Positions 18,933 to 27,257 of a DNA stretch of 64,000 nucleotides are shown here, in pieces. The position numbers and the translations under genes were made by a program. The DNA lies in contig NZ_BNCM01000005.1 in NCBI RefSeq assembly GCF_014656475.1, positions 1 to 64,000 on the forward strand, given 5' to 3'. Positions within the stretch are counted from its first letter, which is position 1, and each line of letters starts with the position of its first letter. Origin of the DNA: Sinomonas cellulolyticus (lineage in GTDB: Bacteria > Actinomycetota > Actinomycetes > Actinomycetales > Micrococcaceae). The notes beneath the pieces are model-generated. The model worked only from the letters and a program-made list of their open reading frames with translations. It made no database searches and had not been told where the DNA came from.

Positions 18933-19739
18933 ATGTCGACGTCGCCGCGCCCGGGGAGCCCTTGGCTCTACGACACTGCGCGGCGCGCGTTCGGCTGGCT
19001 CCAGCGCCTGTTCCGGGTCGAAGTCATCCCGAGCGGGCTCGAGGCGGTACCGCCGGGCCAGGTGGTGCTGGCCATCACCCACTTCGGATACCTCGACTTC
19101 GTGCCCGTTGCCCTCCTCTGGTGGGCTCGCCGGCACGACAGGCTGCGCTTCCTCGTGGGTCCCCGGCCGTACCGCAGCCGTCTCCTCGGCGCTGCGATCA
19201 CGGCGTGCGGCGGCCTCGCCGTGGTGGGCAGGCCGAATCACGCGAGCCTGAACGCCTCGCTCACTGCGCTCGACGGCGGCTGGAGCATCGCACTGTTCCC
19301 CGAGGCAGGAGTGAGCCGGAGCTTCACGGTGCGCCGATGCCATACCGGCGCCGTCCGCATGGCCTACCAGACCGGGGTGCCGCTCGTCCCGGTCGGCGTG
19401 TGGGGTGGCCACCGCATCACGACGCGCGGCCACGGCGTCACGACCAAGCGAGGCAACGGCTCCCTCGCCGACCTGTGGGAAGCGCCGGTACGGATCCACT
19501 TCGGGGCCCCGGTGGACCTCTCGGCCGCCACGGACCTCGACGACGCCGCCCGCCTGCTCCAGGCCGCGATGCAGGAGGCCGTCGACGTCGCGGCCCTCGA
19601 TTTCCCGCTCGGGCATCCCGCCGGGGCGTGGTGGGTCCCGGCCAAGCTGGGCGGCGGAGCCCCGACCGAGGCGGAGCGTGACATCTGGGACGCGCGCGAC
19701 GCCGCGAACGGGCTGCGCCCGGACCGCGACAAGATGTGA
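18933..19739 (+). CDS. 1-acyl-sn-glycerol-3-phosphate acyltransferase family protein (PlsC-like)
   Basis: 268 aa. Motif I is HFGYLD (H-x4-D catalytic pair, ~residue 50), motif II GAAITACGGLAVV, motif III LFPEAGVSR (glycerol phosphate binding), motif IV VPLVPVGVWG. This is the LPLAT fold that esterifies lysophospholipid or a related polyol. The start at ATG 18933 is preferred over GTG 18924 because a TACTGT -10 hexamer ends exactly 7 nt before it, as in leaderless mRNAs. C-terminal ~50 residues are hydrophilic and family-specific. No membrane anchor. Confidence 0.85.
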   Translation: MSTSPRPGSPWLYDTARRAFGWLQRLFRVEVIPSGLEAVPPGQVVLAITHFGYLDFVPVALLWWARRHDRLRFLVGPRPYRSRLLGAAITACGGLAVVGRPNHASLNASLTALDGGWSIALFPEAGVSRSFTVRRCHTGAVRMAYQTGVPLVPVGVWGGHRITTRGHGVTTKRGNGSLADLWEAPVRIHFGAPVDLSAATDLDDAARLLQAAMQEAVDVAALDFPLGHPAGAWWVPAKLGGGAPTEAERDIWDARDAANGLRPDRDKM

Positions 19740-19751
19740 CGCGAGGGGTGC

Positions 19752-20792
19752 CTAGTCCCCGACGGTCAGCTGGTCCGGCCCCATTTGGTCCGCAAGCCCG
19801 GCCGCCAGGAGCGGCTCGACGGCGGCACGGAGCGCAGTCATCGAGTCCTCGACCTCGAGGCGGACGGGATGCTGGTACGCGATGAGGGCCAGGAGTCCCC
19901 GCACCGCGTCGGCCGCATCCTCGGGCGGGAGCCGGGTTTCGTGGCCGAGCAGCACCTCGCTCGGCGCGTCCGCCGCGGCAGTGGCCGGGCCGGCGTAGCT
20001 GACCGCGAAGGCGCGCAGCCTCCCCTTCTTCGCGGGGGAAACGCCCGCGCCGAACGCGCTCGTCGCCGGGGCGCGGAGCACGACGGCGCCATGGGCACCT
20101 GCCGCGTCGGAGAGGAACAGCTGCTGGGCTCGCCCCACACTGATGGGCGCGGGCGGATCCCAGGCGTGCACCTCGGTGTAGTAGCGTGCGACGGCGTCGC
20201 TCAGCTCGACCGAGCCGGTCGCCAGGTCCTCGACCAGAGGCGAGGAGTCGCCGGCGTCCGTCCCATCTCCGAACACGGGCAGCTTGAGTGCGCCCGGCCG
20301 TACGAGCACTTCGCGCGAGCGCTGCCGGACGGTGAAGCCGCGGGCCCTCGCGAACGCTGCGCCGGGCGTCCCGTCAGCGACCTTGGACCGCAGCCTGGCT
20401 CTCCCGGCCATGCCGGGCGCGGACGCGGCAGCCTCGCGGAGCCTGCGGAGGAGCTCGGTGCCCACGCCGGCCCGGCGGTGGTCCCGTGCGACCTCGACAT
20501 ACGCCCACAGCCGCTGCGGATGGACCGTCGCCTCGTAGACCACGCCCGCGGCGACCGGGATGCCCTGGTCCTCGGCGACGACGCACCTGCTCCACCCCGA
20601 CGCCGCATCGCCGGGTGACGCTCCGGCCCCGGGCGAGGCCGCGCCGTCGTGCGCCTGCCCGGCATCGGCGCCGGCGTCCGGCCCGAGCGCGGCGCGGAAC
20701 TGTGCCGCCGCAGCGCCCTCGGCGTCTCCCCACAGCTGGAGGAGGAGACGGTCGTCCCCCTCGCGCCAGGGACGGTAGGTCAGCTCAGCCAC
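19752..20792 (-). CDS. GNAT family N-acetyltransferase, two-domain
   Basis: 346 aa. The N-terminal domain is a clear GNAT fold: LTYRPWREGDDRLLLQLW, AAGVVYEATVHPQRLWAYVEVA then HRRAGVGTELLRRLREAA, the acetyl-CoA pyrophosphate loop (R-x2-G-x-G). The C-terminal half is a weaker GNAT-like domain without the loop, so one domain is probably structural. An Ala/Gly-rich insert (residues ~35-65) lengthens it. Convergent with the acyltransferase gene (12-nt spacer). Substrate unknown. Confidence 0.8.
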   Translation of the reverse strand: MAELTYRPWREGDDRLLLQLWGDAEGAAAAQFRAALGPDAGADAGQAHDGAASPGAGASPGDAASGWSRCVVAEDQGIPVAAGVVYEATVHPQRLWAYVEVARDHRRAGVGTELLRRLREAAASAPGMAGRARLRSKVADGTPGAAFARARGFTVRQRSREVLVRPGALKLPVFGDGTDAGDSSPLVEDLATGSVELSDAVARYYTEVHAWDPPAPISVGRAQQLFLSDAAGAHGAVVLRAPATSAFGAGVSPAKKGRLRAFAVSYAGPATAAADAPSEVLLGHETRLPPEDAADAVRGLLALIAYQHPVRLEVEDSMTALRAAVEPLLAAGLADQMGPDQLTVGD

Positions 20793-20821
20793 GGTGCTCT
20801 CCCTCGCGCCCGCCCACGCCG

Positions 20822-22204
20822 CTACTTGCCGAGCCGCTCGAACAGGTAGGCGGAGACCTTGTCGAGGGCCACGCGCTCCTGGGACATCGTGTCGCGCTCG
20901 CGGATGGTCACCGCGTGGTCCTCGAGCGTGTCGAAGTCCACGGTGATGCAGAACGGGGTACCGATCTCGTCCTGGCGGCGGTAGCGCCGGCCGATGGCCC
21001 CGGCGTCGTCGAACTCGATGTTCCAGTGCTTGCGCAGCTCGGCGCCGAGGTCCCGCGCCTTCGGCGAGAGGTCCTCGTTGCGGCTCAGGGGCAGCACCGC
21101 GGCCTTGACGGGCGCGAGGCGCGGATCGAGCTTCAGGACGGTGCGCTTGTCCACGCCGCCCTTCGTGTTCGGGGCCTCGTCCTCGGTGTACGCGTCCACG
21201 AGGAACGCCATCATCGAACGGGTCAGGCCGAAGGAGGGCTCGATCACGTACGGGATATACCGCTCGTTCGTGGCCTGGTTGAAGTAGGCGAGCTCGTGCC
21301 CGGAGGCCTTCGAGTGGCTGCTGAGGTCGAAGTCGGTCCGGTTGGCGATGCCCATGAGCTCACCCCACGGGTTGCCCTGGAAGCCGAACTTGTACTCGAT
21401 GTCGATGGTCCCGGCGGAGTAGTGCGCCCGCTCGTCCTCGGGGACATCGAACTTGCGCATGTTCCCGGGGTCGATGCCGAGATCGATGAACCAGTTCCAG
21501 CAGGCGTCGACCCAGTGCTTGAACCACGCATCGGCCTCGCCGGGGGCGGTGAAGAACTCGATCTCCATCTGCTCGAACTCTCGGGTGCGGAAGATGAAGT
21601 TTCCCGGGGTGATCTCGTTGCGGAACGCCTTGCCGATCTGGCCGATGCCGAACGGCGGCTTCTTCCGGCTCGTGGTGACGACGTTGTTGAAGTTCACGAA
21701 GATGCCCTGGGCCGTCTCGGGCCGCATGTAGTGCAGCCCCTCAGCGTTGTCCACGGGGCCGAGGAAGGTCTTCATGAGTCCCGAGAACATCTGCGGCTCG
21801 GTCCACTTGCCCGTGGTCCCGCAGTCCGGGCAGGTGATGTCCTCCATGCCGTTCTCCGGCTGGCGGCCCTTCTTCGCGGCGTAGGCCTCGATGAGGTGGT
21901 CCTGGCGGTGGCGCTTGTGGCACTGCAGGCACTCCACGAGGGGATCGGTGAAGGTGGCGACGTGCCCGGAAGCCTCCCAGACCTGCTTGGGCAGGATGAC
22001 TGAGGAGTCGAGGCCCACCATGTCCTCGCGGCCGCGGACGAAGGTCTGCCACCACTGTTCCTTGATGTTCTCCTTGAGCTCGACGCCCAGGGGGCCGTAG
22101 TCCCAGGCAGAGCGGGAGCCTCCGTAGATCTCACCCGCCTGGTAGACGAATCCGCGGCGCTTGGCCAGGGAGACGATCGAGTCCAGTGCGGTCTTCGGTG
22201 CCAA
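20822..22204 (-). CDS. glyQS: Glycine--tRNA ligase (class II, single chain)
   Basis: 460 aa dimeric GlyRS of the eukaryote/actinobacterial type. Class II motifs are visible: [23 protein letters not shown] (glycine pocket), motif 2 around [25 protein letters not shown], motif 3 [17 protein letters not shown]. The zinc-like CPDCG and CLQC clusters in the insertion are intact. The C-terminal anticodon-binding domain ends with [11 protein letters not shown]. Divergent from the S4 protein gene. Confidence 0.97.
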   Translation of the reverse strand: MAPKTALDSIVSLAKRRGFVYQAGEIYGGSRSAWDYGPLGVELKENIKEQWWQTFVRGREDMVGLDSSVILPKQVWEASGHVATFTDPLVECLQCHKRHRQDHLIEAYAAKKGRQPENGMEDITCPDCGTTGKWTEPQMFSGLMKTFLGPVDNAEGLHYMRPETAQGIFVNFNNVVTTSRKKPPFGIGQIGKAFRNEITPGNFIFRTREFEQMEIEFFTAPGEADAWFKHWVDACWNWFIDLGIDPGNMRKFDVPEDERAHYSAGTIDIEYKFGFQGNPWGELMGIANRTDFDLSSHSKASGHELAYFNQATNERYIPYVIEPSFGLTRSMMAFLVDAYTEDEAPNTKGGVDKRTVLKLDPRLAPVKAAVLPLSRNEDLSPKARDLGAELRKHWNIEFDDAGAIGRRYRRQDEIGTPFCITVDFDTLEDHAVTIRERDTMSQERVALDKVSAYLFERLGK

Positions 22205-22274
22205 GGGGAGTCCTCCGTAGGGTCAGGCCGCTGGGTGCGGTCCGTCGCGTATGCGCTTCTAAGACTACCGACCG

Positions 22275-22280
22275 TAGAGT
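22275..22280 (+). promoter_or_regulatory. -10 element (TAGAGT) of the S4 gene, leaderless spacing
   Basis: TAGAGT ends 6 nt before the ATG at 22287, so transcription would start at or next to the start codon. No ribosome site lies between. One of several genes in this window with the same spacing. Confidence 0.5.
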
Positions 22281-22286
22281 GGCAGC

Positions 22287-22514
22287 ATGAATGCGCATGA
22301 GGAAACGGTCGAGATCCGCGAGGGCACCATCCGCCTCGGCCAGATCCTCAAGCTCGCCTCGCTCGTCGAAGACGGGGTCGAGGCGGCCGAGCTGATCCGC
22401 AACGGCCTCGTCAAGGTCAACGGGGACATCGAGGAACGGCGCGGCCGCCAGCTCACGGTGGGCGACGTCGTCGAGGTGAACGGCCAGCGGGTGCGCCTCG
22501 CCCCCCGCGGATGA
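22287..22514 (+). CDS. RNA-binding S4 domain-containing protein
   Basis: 75 aa, essentially one S4 domain (YaaA/YbcJ type): IRLGQILKLASLVEDGVEAAELIRNG then LVKVNGDIEERRGRQLTVGDVVEVNGQRVRL. Similar small proteins bind structured RNA, often on ribosomes. Divergent from glyQS (82 nt apart) and convergent with the alpha/beta hydrolase gene (4 nt). Confidence 0.9.
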   Translation: MNAHEETVEIREGTIRLGQILKLASLVEDGVEAAELIRNGLVKVNGDIEERRGRQLTVGDVVEVNGQRVRLAPRG

Positions 22515-22518
22515 TGCG

Positions 22519-23214
22519 TCAGCCCTTGAGGACTGACATCTCGAGGAATTCCTTGACGTGGGCGATCTCGGGACCGCTGATGCTGTGCCCGATCCCGGGG
22601 TAGGTGACCTTCGTGAGGTCCACGTGGCCGCGGACCCAGCCCATCGTGTACTCGACCTTGTCGGGGGTGATGACCGGGTCGGCCTGGTCGCGGCCCCAGA
22701 ACATGGGGAGGGTTCCGTCGAGCTCCGCGTCCCGGAAGTAGGCGTAGTCGGATCCGGAGTTGGCCGCGGCGGGGTCGACGGCGAATCCGGAGAGGCCCAC
22801 GAGCGCCGCGAAGTCCTGGGGACGGCGCCGCACGAGAGAGGTCGCCATCGCCATGCCCATGGAGAAGCCGAGGACGGTGACGGATGTGTGCTGCGCCCGG
22901 ACCGAGTCGATCCAGGCCAGGACGTACTCGGTCGCGGCCTCGACGGAATCCATCGTGAAGTCCTGTGCAGCCATGAGCGGGAACCACTGGTAGGCGCCCG
23001 GGGCGAGGACCTGCGGCGCTCTCAGGGAGGCGACCGTGAACTTCTCCGGGAAGTAGCCCGCGAGCCCCATCAGGTCAGCTTCGTTGGAGCCATAGCCGTG
23101 GAAGAGGACGATGAGGGGCGTGCCGGCCCGCTCCTGCTCGGGCCGGCTCCAGAGGGCCACGTGCTGCGGGTAGTGGGCGGGGTAGTTTGCTCGCTGGGCG
23201 GCGGCTTCAGTCAT
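22519..23214 (-). CDS. Alpha/beta hydrolase (phospholipase/carboxylesterase family)
   Basis: 231 aa. Starts PLIVLFHGYGSNEADLMGLA (oxyanion HG), has the nucleophile elbow GFSMGMA, an acid in RDQADPVITPDKV and the catalytic His in YPGIGHSISGPEI: a complete Ser-Asp-His triad of the YpfH/carboxylesterase type. Start at 23214; its GGAGG is only 1 nt away, so initiation at the in-frame ATG 23232 (leaderless, inside the palindrome) is also possible. A perfect 20-nt palindrome at 23231-23250 overlaps this promoter. Confidence 0.85.
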   Translation of the reverse strand: MTEAAAQRANYPAHYPQHVALWSRPEQERAGTPLIVLFHGYGSNEADLMGLAGYFPEKFTVASLRAPQVLAPGAYQWFPLMAAQDFTMDSVEAATEYVLAWIDSVRAQHTSVTVLGFSMGMAMATSLVRRRPQDFAALVGLSGFAVDPAAANSGSDYAYFRDAELDGTLPMFWGRDQADPVITPDKVEYTMGWVRGHVDLTKVTYPGIGHSISGPEIAHVKEFLEMSVLKG

Positions 23215-23230
23215 GCCTCCATTGTGACAC

Positions 23231-23250
23231 ATAGTTGATGCTTCAACTAT
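23231..23250. promoter_or_regulatory. Operator-like perfect palindrome, MarR type
   Basis: ATAGTTGA-TGCT-TCAACTAT: perfect 8-bp arms, AT-rich in a ~70% GC region, between the divergent hydrolase and SGNH genes. MarR-family sites with TTGA/TCAA arms look like this. The binding regulator is not encoded nearby. Confidence 0.6.
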
Positions 23251-23321
23251 CGACAGCGAAATAGGGCAGGGAAGGTGTGAAGTTACCCGTGAGTAGTGGA
23301 ACTCATGCACCGCGGAGCATA

Positions 23322-24185
23322 ATGGAGGGCGTGACCGACACAACAGAGGCACACCACGCGGAAACCGACCTCCACGAGGGCCACCGCCACCCGTGGCACC
23401 GCTACGTGGCGATCGGTGACTCCTTCACAGAGGGAATCGGCGACCCCGACCCCGTTCATCCCGGACGCCACCGCGGCTGGGCCGACCGCCTCGCCGAGGA
23501 GCTCGCGCACGGCACCGACGACTTCGCCTACGCCAATCTCGCCATCCGGGGACGTCTCCTGGGCCGCATCCTCGACGAACAGCTCGAGCCAGCCCTTGAG
23601 CTGCGCCCCGACCTCGTCACACTCTCCGCGGGCGGGAACGATCTTCTGCGCCCGGGAAGCGATCCGGATGCCCTCGCGCTCAGGCTCGACGGCGCCGTCG
23701 GCCGCCTCACGGACGCCGGCGCGACCGTCCTGCTGTTCAACGGCCCCGACATCGGCTCGACTCCGGTGCTCTCCGCCATCCGCGGGAAGGTCGCGATCTA
23801 CAACGAGAACCTGCGGGTGGTCGCTGCCCGGCACGACGCTGTCGTAGCTGACATGTGGGGCCTCCGCCAGCTCTCCGACCCCCAGATGTGGGACACCGAC
23901 CGGCTGCACTTCTCGCCGCTCGGCCACCACACCGTGGCCATCATGGCATTGGATGCACTCAACGTCCCGCACACCCTCGAGCCACTGCAGCCGAGCCCCC
24001 TGCGGACGCGCACCTGGCGCGCCGCGCGCGCCGAGGACCTGGTCTGGGCCCGGGAGTTCTTCGTCCCGTGGGTGATCCGACGGCTGCGGCACAAGTCGAG
24101 CGGAGACGGCGTCTCGGCCAAGCGGCCCACGGCCGAGCCGGTATTCGGCGCCGGCGCCCCGCTCGGCTCAGGAGAGCCCAGCTGA
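23322..24185 (+). CDS. SGNH/GDSL hydrolase family protein
   Basis: 287 aa. Block I YVAIGDSFTEGIGDP (catalytic Ser), block II with G in LAIRGRLLG, block III SAGGNDLL (Asn), block V DRLHFSPLGHH (Asp and His), so all SGNH residues are present. It hydrolyses esters or lipids; no signal peptide, so cytoplasmic. The C-terminal 70 residues (after VPHTLEPLQPSPLR) form a basic family extension. ATG 23322 has CGGAG 5 nt before it; GTG 23331 is an alternative. Confidence 0.88.
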   Translation: MEGVTDTTEAHHAETDLHEGHRHPWHRYVAIGDSFTEGIGDPDPVHPGRHRGWADRLAEELAHGTDDFAYANLAIRGRLLGRILDEQLEPALELRPDLVTLSAGGNDLLRPGSDPDALALRLDGAVGRLTDAGATVLLFNGPDIGSTPVLSAIRGKVAIYNENLRVVAARHDAVVADMWGLRQLSDPQMWDTDRLHFSPLGHHTVAIMALDALNVPHTLEPLQPSPLRTRTWRAARAEDLVWAREFFVPWVIRRLRHKSSGDGVSAKRPTAEPVFGAGAPLGSGEPS

Positions 24186-24226
24186 CACCCAGCATTTCCC
24201 CTGCCCACGACGCGTAGGCTGGGTGC

Positions 24227-24787
24227 ATGAGCTGGATCTGGTGGGTGTTCGTCCTCTCGTGGGTGGTCCCGTTCGTGCTGCGCAGAGTGGGGCAACCGGG
24301 GCCGCGCGGCGGTCGGCCGCCGTACGACCAGGGACGGCGCGACCAGTACGGCCAGCGGTACCCCGGCCAATATCCCGGCGGCCCGCAGTACCCCGGCGGC
24401 CAGCAGTACCCCGGCGGCCAGCAGTACCCCGGCGGCCAGCAGTATCCCGGCCAATACCCCCCGCCGCCGCAGGACCAACCGGCGCCCCCGACCGCCCAAG
24501 GCCAGATCCCTGATGCACAGGGAACCTCGAATGCGCAGGCCCCGTGGTGGCAGCAGCCGCTCCCGCCCGGGTTCCCCGGCCAGCCAGCTCCCCAGGAGCA
24601 GACCCAGACGGCAGCCAATCCGGACACAAGGGCCGCGGGGTCGTCGTCGGCCACGCCCGGAGCCCCCGACGACGCGGCGCAGGGCTACCGCGCGCGGAGG
24701 CTCGCGGAGCTCGATCGGCAGTTCTCCGACCAGGCAATCTCCCTCGAGGAGTACATGAAGGCCCGCAACGAGGTCATGCGGGGCTGA
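24227..24787 (+). CDS. Membrane-anchored SHOCT-domain protein with Pro/Gly/Gln repeats
   Basis: 186 aa. One N-terminal hydrophobic helix (MSWIWWVFVLSWVVPFVL), then a flexible region with four near copies of YPGGQQ (encoded by an 18-bp direct repeat at 24386-24454) and more P/Q/A-rich sequence, ending with a SHOCT-like helical hairpin (RLAELDRQFSDQAISLEEY). SHOCT modules mediate oligomerisation. TAGGCT ends 6 nt before the ATG, so translation is probably leaderless. Function unknown. Confidence 0.8.
   Translation: MSWIWWVFVLSWVVPFVLRRVGQPGPRGGRPPYDQGRRDQYGQRYPGQYPGGPQYPGGQQYPGGQQYPGGQQYPGQYPPPPQDQPAPPTAQGQIPDAQGTSNAQAPWWQQPLPPGFPGQPAPQEQTQTAANPDTRAAGSSSATPGAPDDAAQGYRARRLAELDRQFSDQAISLEEYMKARNEVMRG
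24386..24454. repeat. 18-bp coding tandem repeat
   Basis: Three exact 18-bp copies (CAGTACCCCGGCGGCCAG) from 24386 to 24439 and a diverged fourth, encoding QYPGGQ. In-frame unit length lets copy number change without frameshift. Confidence 0.85.
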
Positions 24788-24859
24788 CGACGGCCAGACC
24801 CTCCCCCAGGCCAGAGACCCTCCGCGGCGCCCGCCGAGCGGCCAGACCCTCCGTCCCGG
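24788..24859. repeat. Short GGCCAGACCCTCC repeats between SHOCT gene and ferredoxin
   Basis: GGCCAGACCCTCC occurs twice exactly and once with a one-base insertion in 72 nt between converging gene ends. Too short and irregular for a regular array. Confidence 0.5.
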
Positions 24860-25087
24860 TCAGCTCCTTGTCACCCTGCGCAGCAGGAGAGCCTGGACGG
24901 GGCACATGGCCACGGCGTCATCCGCCGCACCGGCGATTCCGCTTGGGACGGGCACATCCCGGCCGCCGCGTCCCACGGGGTAGCCCCAGTCGTCTCGGGC
25001 CAGGAGTTCCGGAAGCAGCTCAGTGCAGAGGCCGCGCCCATCGCAGCGCGTGAAGTCGATGTGCAGCTCGAGCTGGGTACGGCTCAT
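24860..25087 (-). CDS. Small ferredoxin, three-cysteine ([3Fe-4S]-type) motif
   Basis: 75 aa. C15-x5-C21 (RCDGRGLC) and C62-P (AMCPVQAL): the pattern of actinobacterial P450-type ferredoxins in which the usual third Cys of the 4Fe motif is replaced (Arg18 here). The ATG overlaps the NuoF-like stop by four bases (ATGA), so it is the last gene of the redox operon and is translationally coupled. It probably shuttles single electrons from or to the flavoprotein; partner is inferred from the operon. Confidence 0.85.
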   Translation of the reverse strand: MSRTQLELHIDFTRCDGRGLCTELLPELLARDDWGYPVGRGGRDVPVPSGIAGAADDAVAMCPVQALLLRRVTRS

Positions 25088-26325
25088 GAGGCACTCCCCG
25101 GCGCGGCCGCGCACCAGCCGTCCAGATGGGCGAGCACGTCCTGGCGGAACACCGCGAGGGTGCTGCGCACGAAGCCCGCGGCACCGTCCGGATGGCGGCA
25201 GGCCCCCCGCCCGGCCACGAGCCCGGCAAGCCGCTCCGCCTCCGAGGCGAGCCACGGCGTCCGCTCCCCCGCCACGATCCGCTCCACTGCCGAGGCCATC
25301 GCGGGCAGGCCGAACATGCAGGGCCCGCACTGCTGCGCAGAGCTGTCCGCGAGGTACCTGGCGATCGGCGCGGCAGCAGCGAGGGCGCAGCTGCCGCGTG
25401 CCAGCGTCATGATGATGCCGGCTCCGGGGCGGGCACCGAAGCGCGCGAGGCCCGCAGCGGTCATGGGCCTGTCGAACGCGTCGCGGGGCACCCATGCGCC
25501 GTGGAATCCGCCCACGAGGACCGCCGCGAGACCCGCCGGGTCGACGCCGTCGGCCCTGAGGATCTCCCGCAGGGTCGCGCCGCCGGCAACCTCTATGACG
25601 GCGTCCTCCGGCACCTCGTCCCCCGAGAGGGTGACGAGCCGGGTTCCCGGATCCTCGCGCGTGCCGGCCTCGCGGAACCAGTCGGCGCCGTAGCGTCCGA
25701 TCAGCGCAAGGTGGGCGAGGGTCTCGACGTTGTGCAGGAGCGTCGGCAGTCCGCGGTAGCCGTGCTCACCGAGCCGGGCGATGGTGTCGCGCGGGAGCGC
25801 GACACCCGTCTCGAGCGCGTTGATGACGGCGGACGCCTCGCCGGCGACGAAGGCGTGGGGCGCCTCGACGAATTTGATGCGGCGGGCGTCCTTCCGCTCG
25901 GCCGCGGCCCGGCGGACCGCGGACAGCGACTCCCTCGGAGCGTAGAGGAACAGCGCCGAGGCTCCCACGGCCTCCCCCGCGGTCAGCAGCCCGTCGATGA
26001 CGAGGTGAGGGGCGTTCTGCAGGAGCGCGGCGTCCTTGCGGCTGAGGGGCTCCCCCTCAGAACCATTCGCGACGACGACGGGGCCGCGCGCGAGAGCGCC
26101 TCGCGCGGTGACCGCGGAGAGCTTGCGCCAGGCGGGGAAGCCTGCGCCTCCCCTGCCCACGAGTCCTGACGCCTCGAGCTCGGCGAGCAGGGCTTTCCGG
26201 CCCCACCCCTGCTTGCGGGGACCGTACGCAGCCTCGTGGTCCGCGAGCCGCTGGCCGGCGGCGGCGAAGAGTCGTCCCGTGCCGAGCACGGAGATCCTCG
26301 TGCGGAGTCCTGTCATCGCGTCCAT
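25084..26325 (-). CDS. NuoF-like NADH/FMN flavoprotein with SLBB domain
   Basis: 413 aa stand-alone protein related to complex I subunit F. FMN/NADH loops: GLVGRGGAGFPAWRK (~56-68), VVANGSEGEPLSRKDAALL (~84-102), AFVAGEASAV (usually CGEETAL), LLHNVETLAHL (~196-206). SLBB: GGATLREIL to LVGGFHGAWVP (~248-280). In the C-terminal Fe-S domain the C-x2-C-x2-C...C set is reduced: Ala330 occupies the first position and only C333, C336 and C376 remain. Not part of a nuo operon; it overlaps apbE by 13 nt and the ferredoxin by 4 nt. Likely NAD(P)H entry point of this operon. Confidence 0.85.
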   Translation of the reverse strand: MDAMTGLRTRISVLGTGRLFAAAGQRLADHEAAYGPRKQGWGRKALLAELEASGLVGRGGAGFPAWRKLSAVTARGALARGPVVVANGSEGEPLSRKDAALLQNAPHLVIDGLLTAGEAVGASALFLYAPRESLSAVRRAAAERKDARRIKFVEAPHAFVAGEASAVINALETGVALPRDTIARLGEHGYRGLPTLLHNVETLAHLALIGRYGADWFREAGTREDPGTRLVTLSGDEVPEDAVIEVAGGATLREILRADGVDPAGLAAVLVGGFHGAWVPRDAFDRPMTAAGLARFGARPGAGIIMTLARGSCALAAAAPIARYLADSSAQQCGPCMFGLPAMASAVERIVAGERTPWLASEAERLAGLVAGRGACRHPDGAAGFVRSTLAVFRQDVLAHLDGWCAAAPGSAS

Positions 26326-27257
26326 CTCAGATCCTCCCGCTCGGTCGGCCAGCCGTTGAGCTCGAGGACATCACCATCGGCTCGCACGAGCCGGGCGGGG
26401 AATCCGAGCTTCCGCAGCCAGGCGGTGGCGCCGCCGCCGAGCACGACCGCGGCCGTGCTCGCCATGTTGGCGCTCAGGCAGTCCGGGGCCGCGACGGAGA
26501 CCGTGCGCAAGTGGGCCGGCGCGGGGAGCGAGGTCCACGGATCGAGGATGTGGTGGGCCCCCGCGGATCCGAGGCCGCTCCGGCGCTTCTGCGTGCTCGA
26601 CGTCGCGAGCGCCCAGCCGCCGGTGAGGCTCACTTGGGTGGCGGGGTCGCCCGGGAGGTCCTGGACGCGCACTTCCCACGGGTCCGCCCCGGCGGTGGCG
26701 ATGTCGCCGCCCAGCGAGACGAGGACGGAGGTACCGAACGCCTCGTGCAGGTCTTTCGCTGCCATGTCCGCCGCGGCGGCCTTCGCGCTCGCACCGAGAT
26801 CGAGGACGACGCCGGGTGGGAGCCTCACTGTGCTGCCCTCGAGATGGATCCGGCGCCAGCTCGCGGCTGGAACAGGCGTCGACCCGCTCGCGGCCGGCGC
26901 CTGACCGGGCCCGAAACCGAGGCGCGCAAGGTCGGCGCCCAGTGTGGGGACCACGGTGCCACCGCTTCGCTCTGCAACATCGAGGGACGCACCGAGCAGG
27001 CGGGCGAGGAGCGGGGAGACCTCCCCGCCGCCTGTCCGTTGGAGCCTTGTGATCTCCGAGTCGGGCCGGAAGCGGCTCGCTGCCTCGTCGACTCTCTCGA
27101 GGAAGCTTGTGAGGCGGGCACGTGCGGGGCCGAGCACGCGCGGATCCGTGACCACCAGCCTGCACTCGCACGTGAAGGCGGAGAAGTCGACCGCGGCGGG
27201 TCCCGGAGACGGAGCGGCGGCGGACTGTGCTCCACCCACCTCGAGCACCCCCCTCAT
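26313..27257 (-). CDS. apbE: FAD:protein FMN transferase (ApbE family)
   Basis: 314 aa. ApbE normally moves FMN from FAD to a Thr/Ser of an exported target. Motifs: ASRFRPDSEITRL (~54-66), VVLDLGASAKAAAADMAA, LVSLGGDIATAG, HHILDPWTS, and ANMASTAAVVLGG near the end. The usual acid in the last motif is not obvious (ANMAST), as in an actinobacterial subfamily. No signal peptide or lipobox is visible at the start, unlike most ApbEs. The ATG at 27257 overlaps the cytochrome stop by 4 nt. No FMN-binding target domain is encoded in the window. Confidence 0.88.
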   Translation of the reverse strand: MRGVLEVGGAQSAAAPSPGPAAVDFSAFTCECRLVVTDPRVLGPARARLTSFLERVDEAASRFRPDSEITRLQRTGGGEVSPLLARLLGASLDVAERSGGTVVPTLGADLARLGFGPGQAPAASGSTPVPAASWRRIHLEGSTVRLPPGVVLDLGASAKAAAADMAAKDLHEAFGTSVLVSLGGDIATAGADPWEVRVQDLPGDPATQVSLTGGWALATSSTQKRRSGLGSAGAHHILDPWTSLPAPAHLRTVSVAAPDCLSANMASTAAVVLGGGATAWLRKLGFPARLVRADGDVLELNGWPTEREDLRWTR

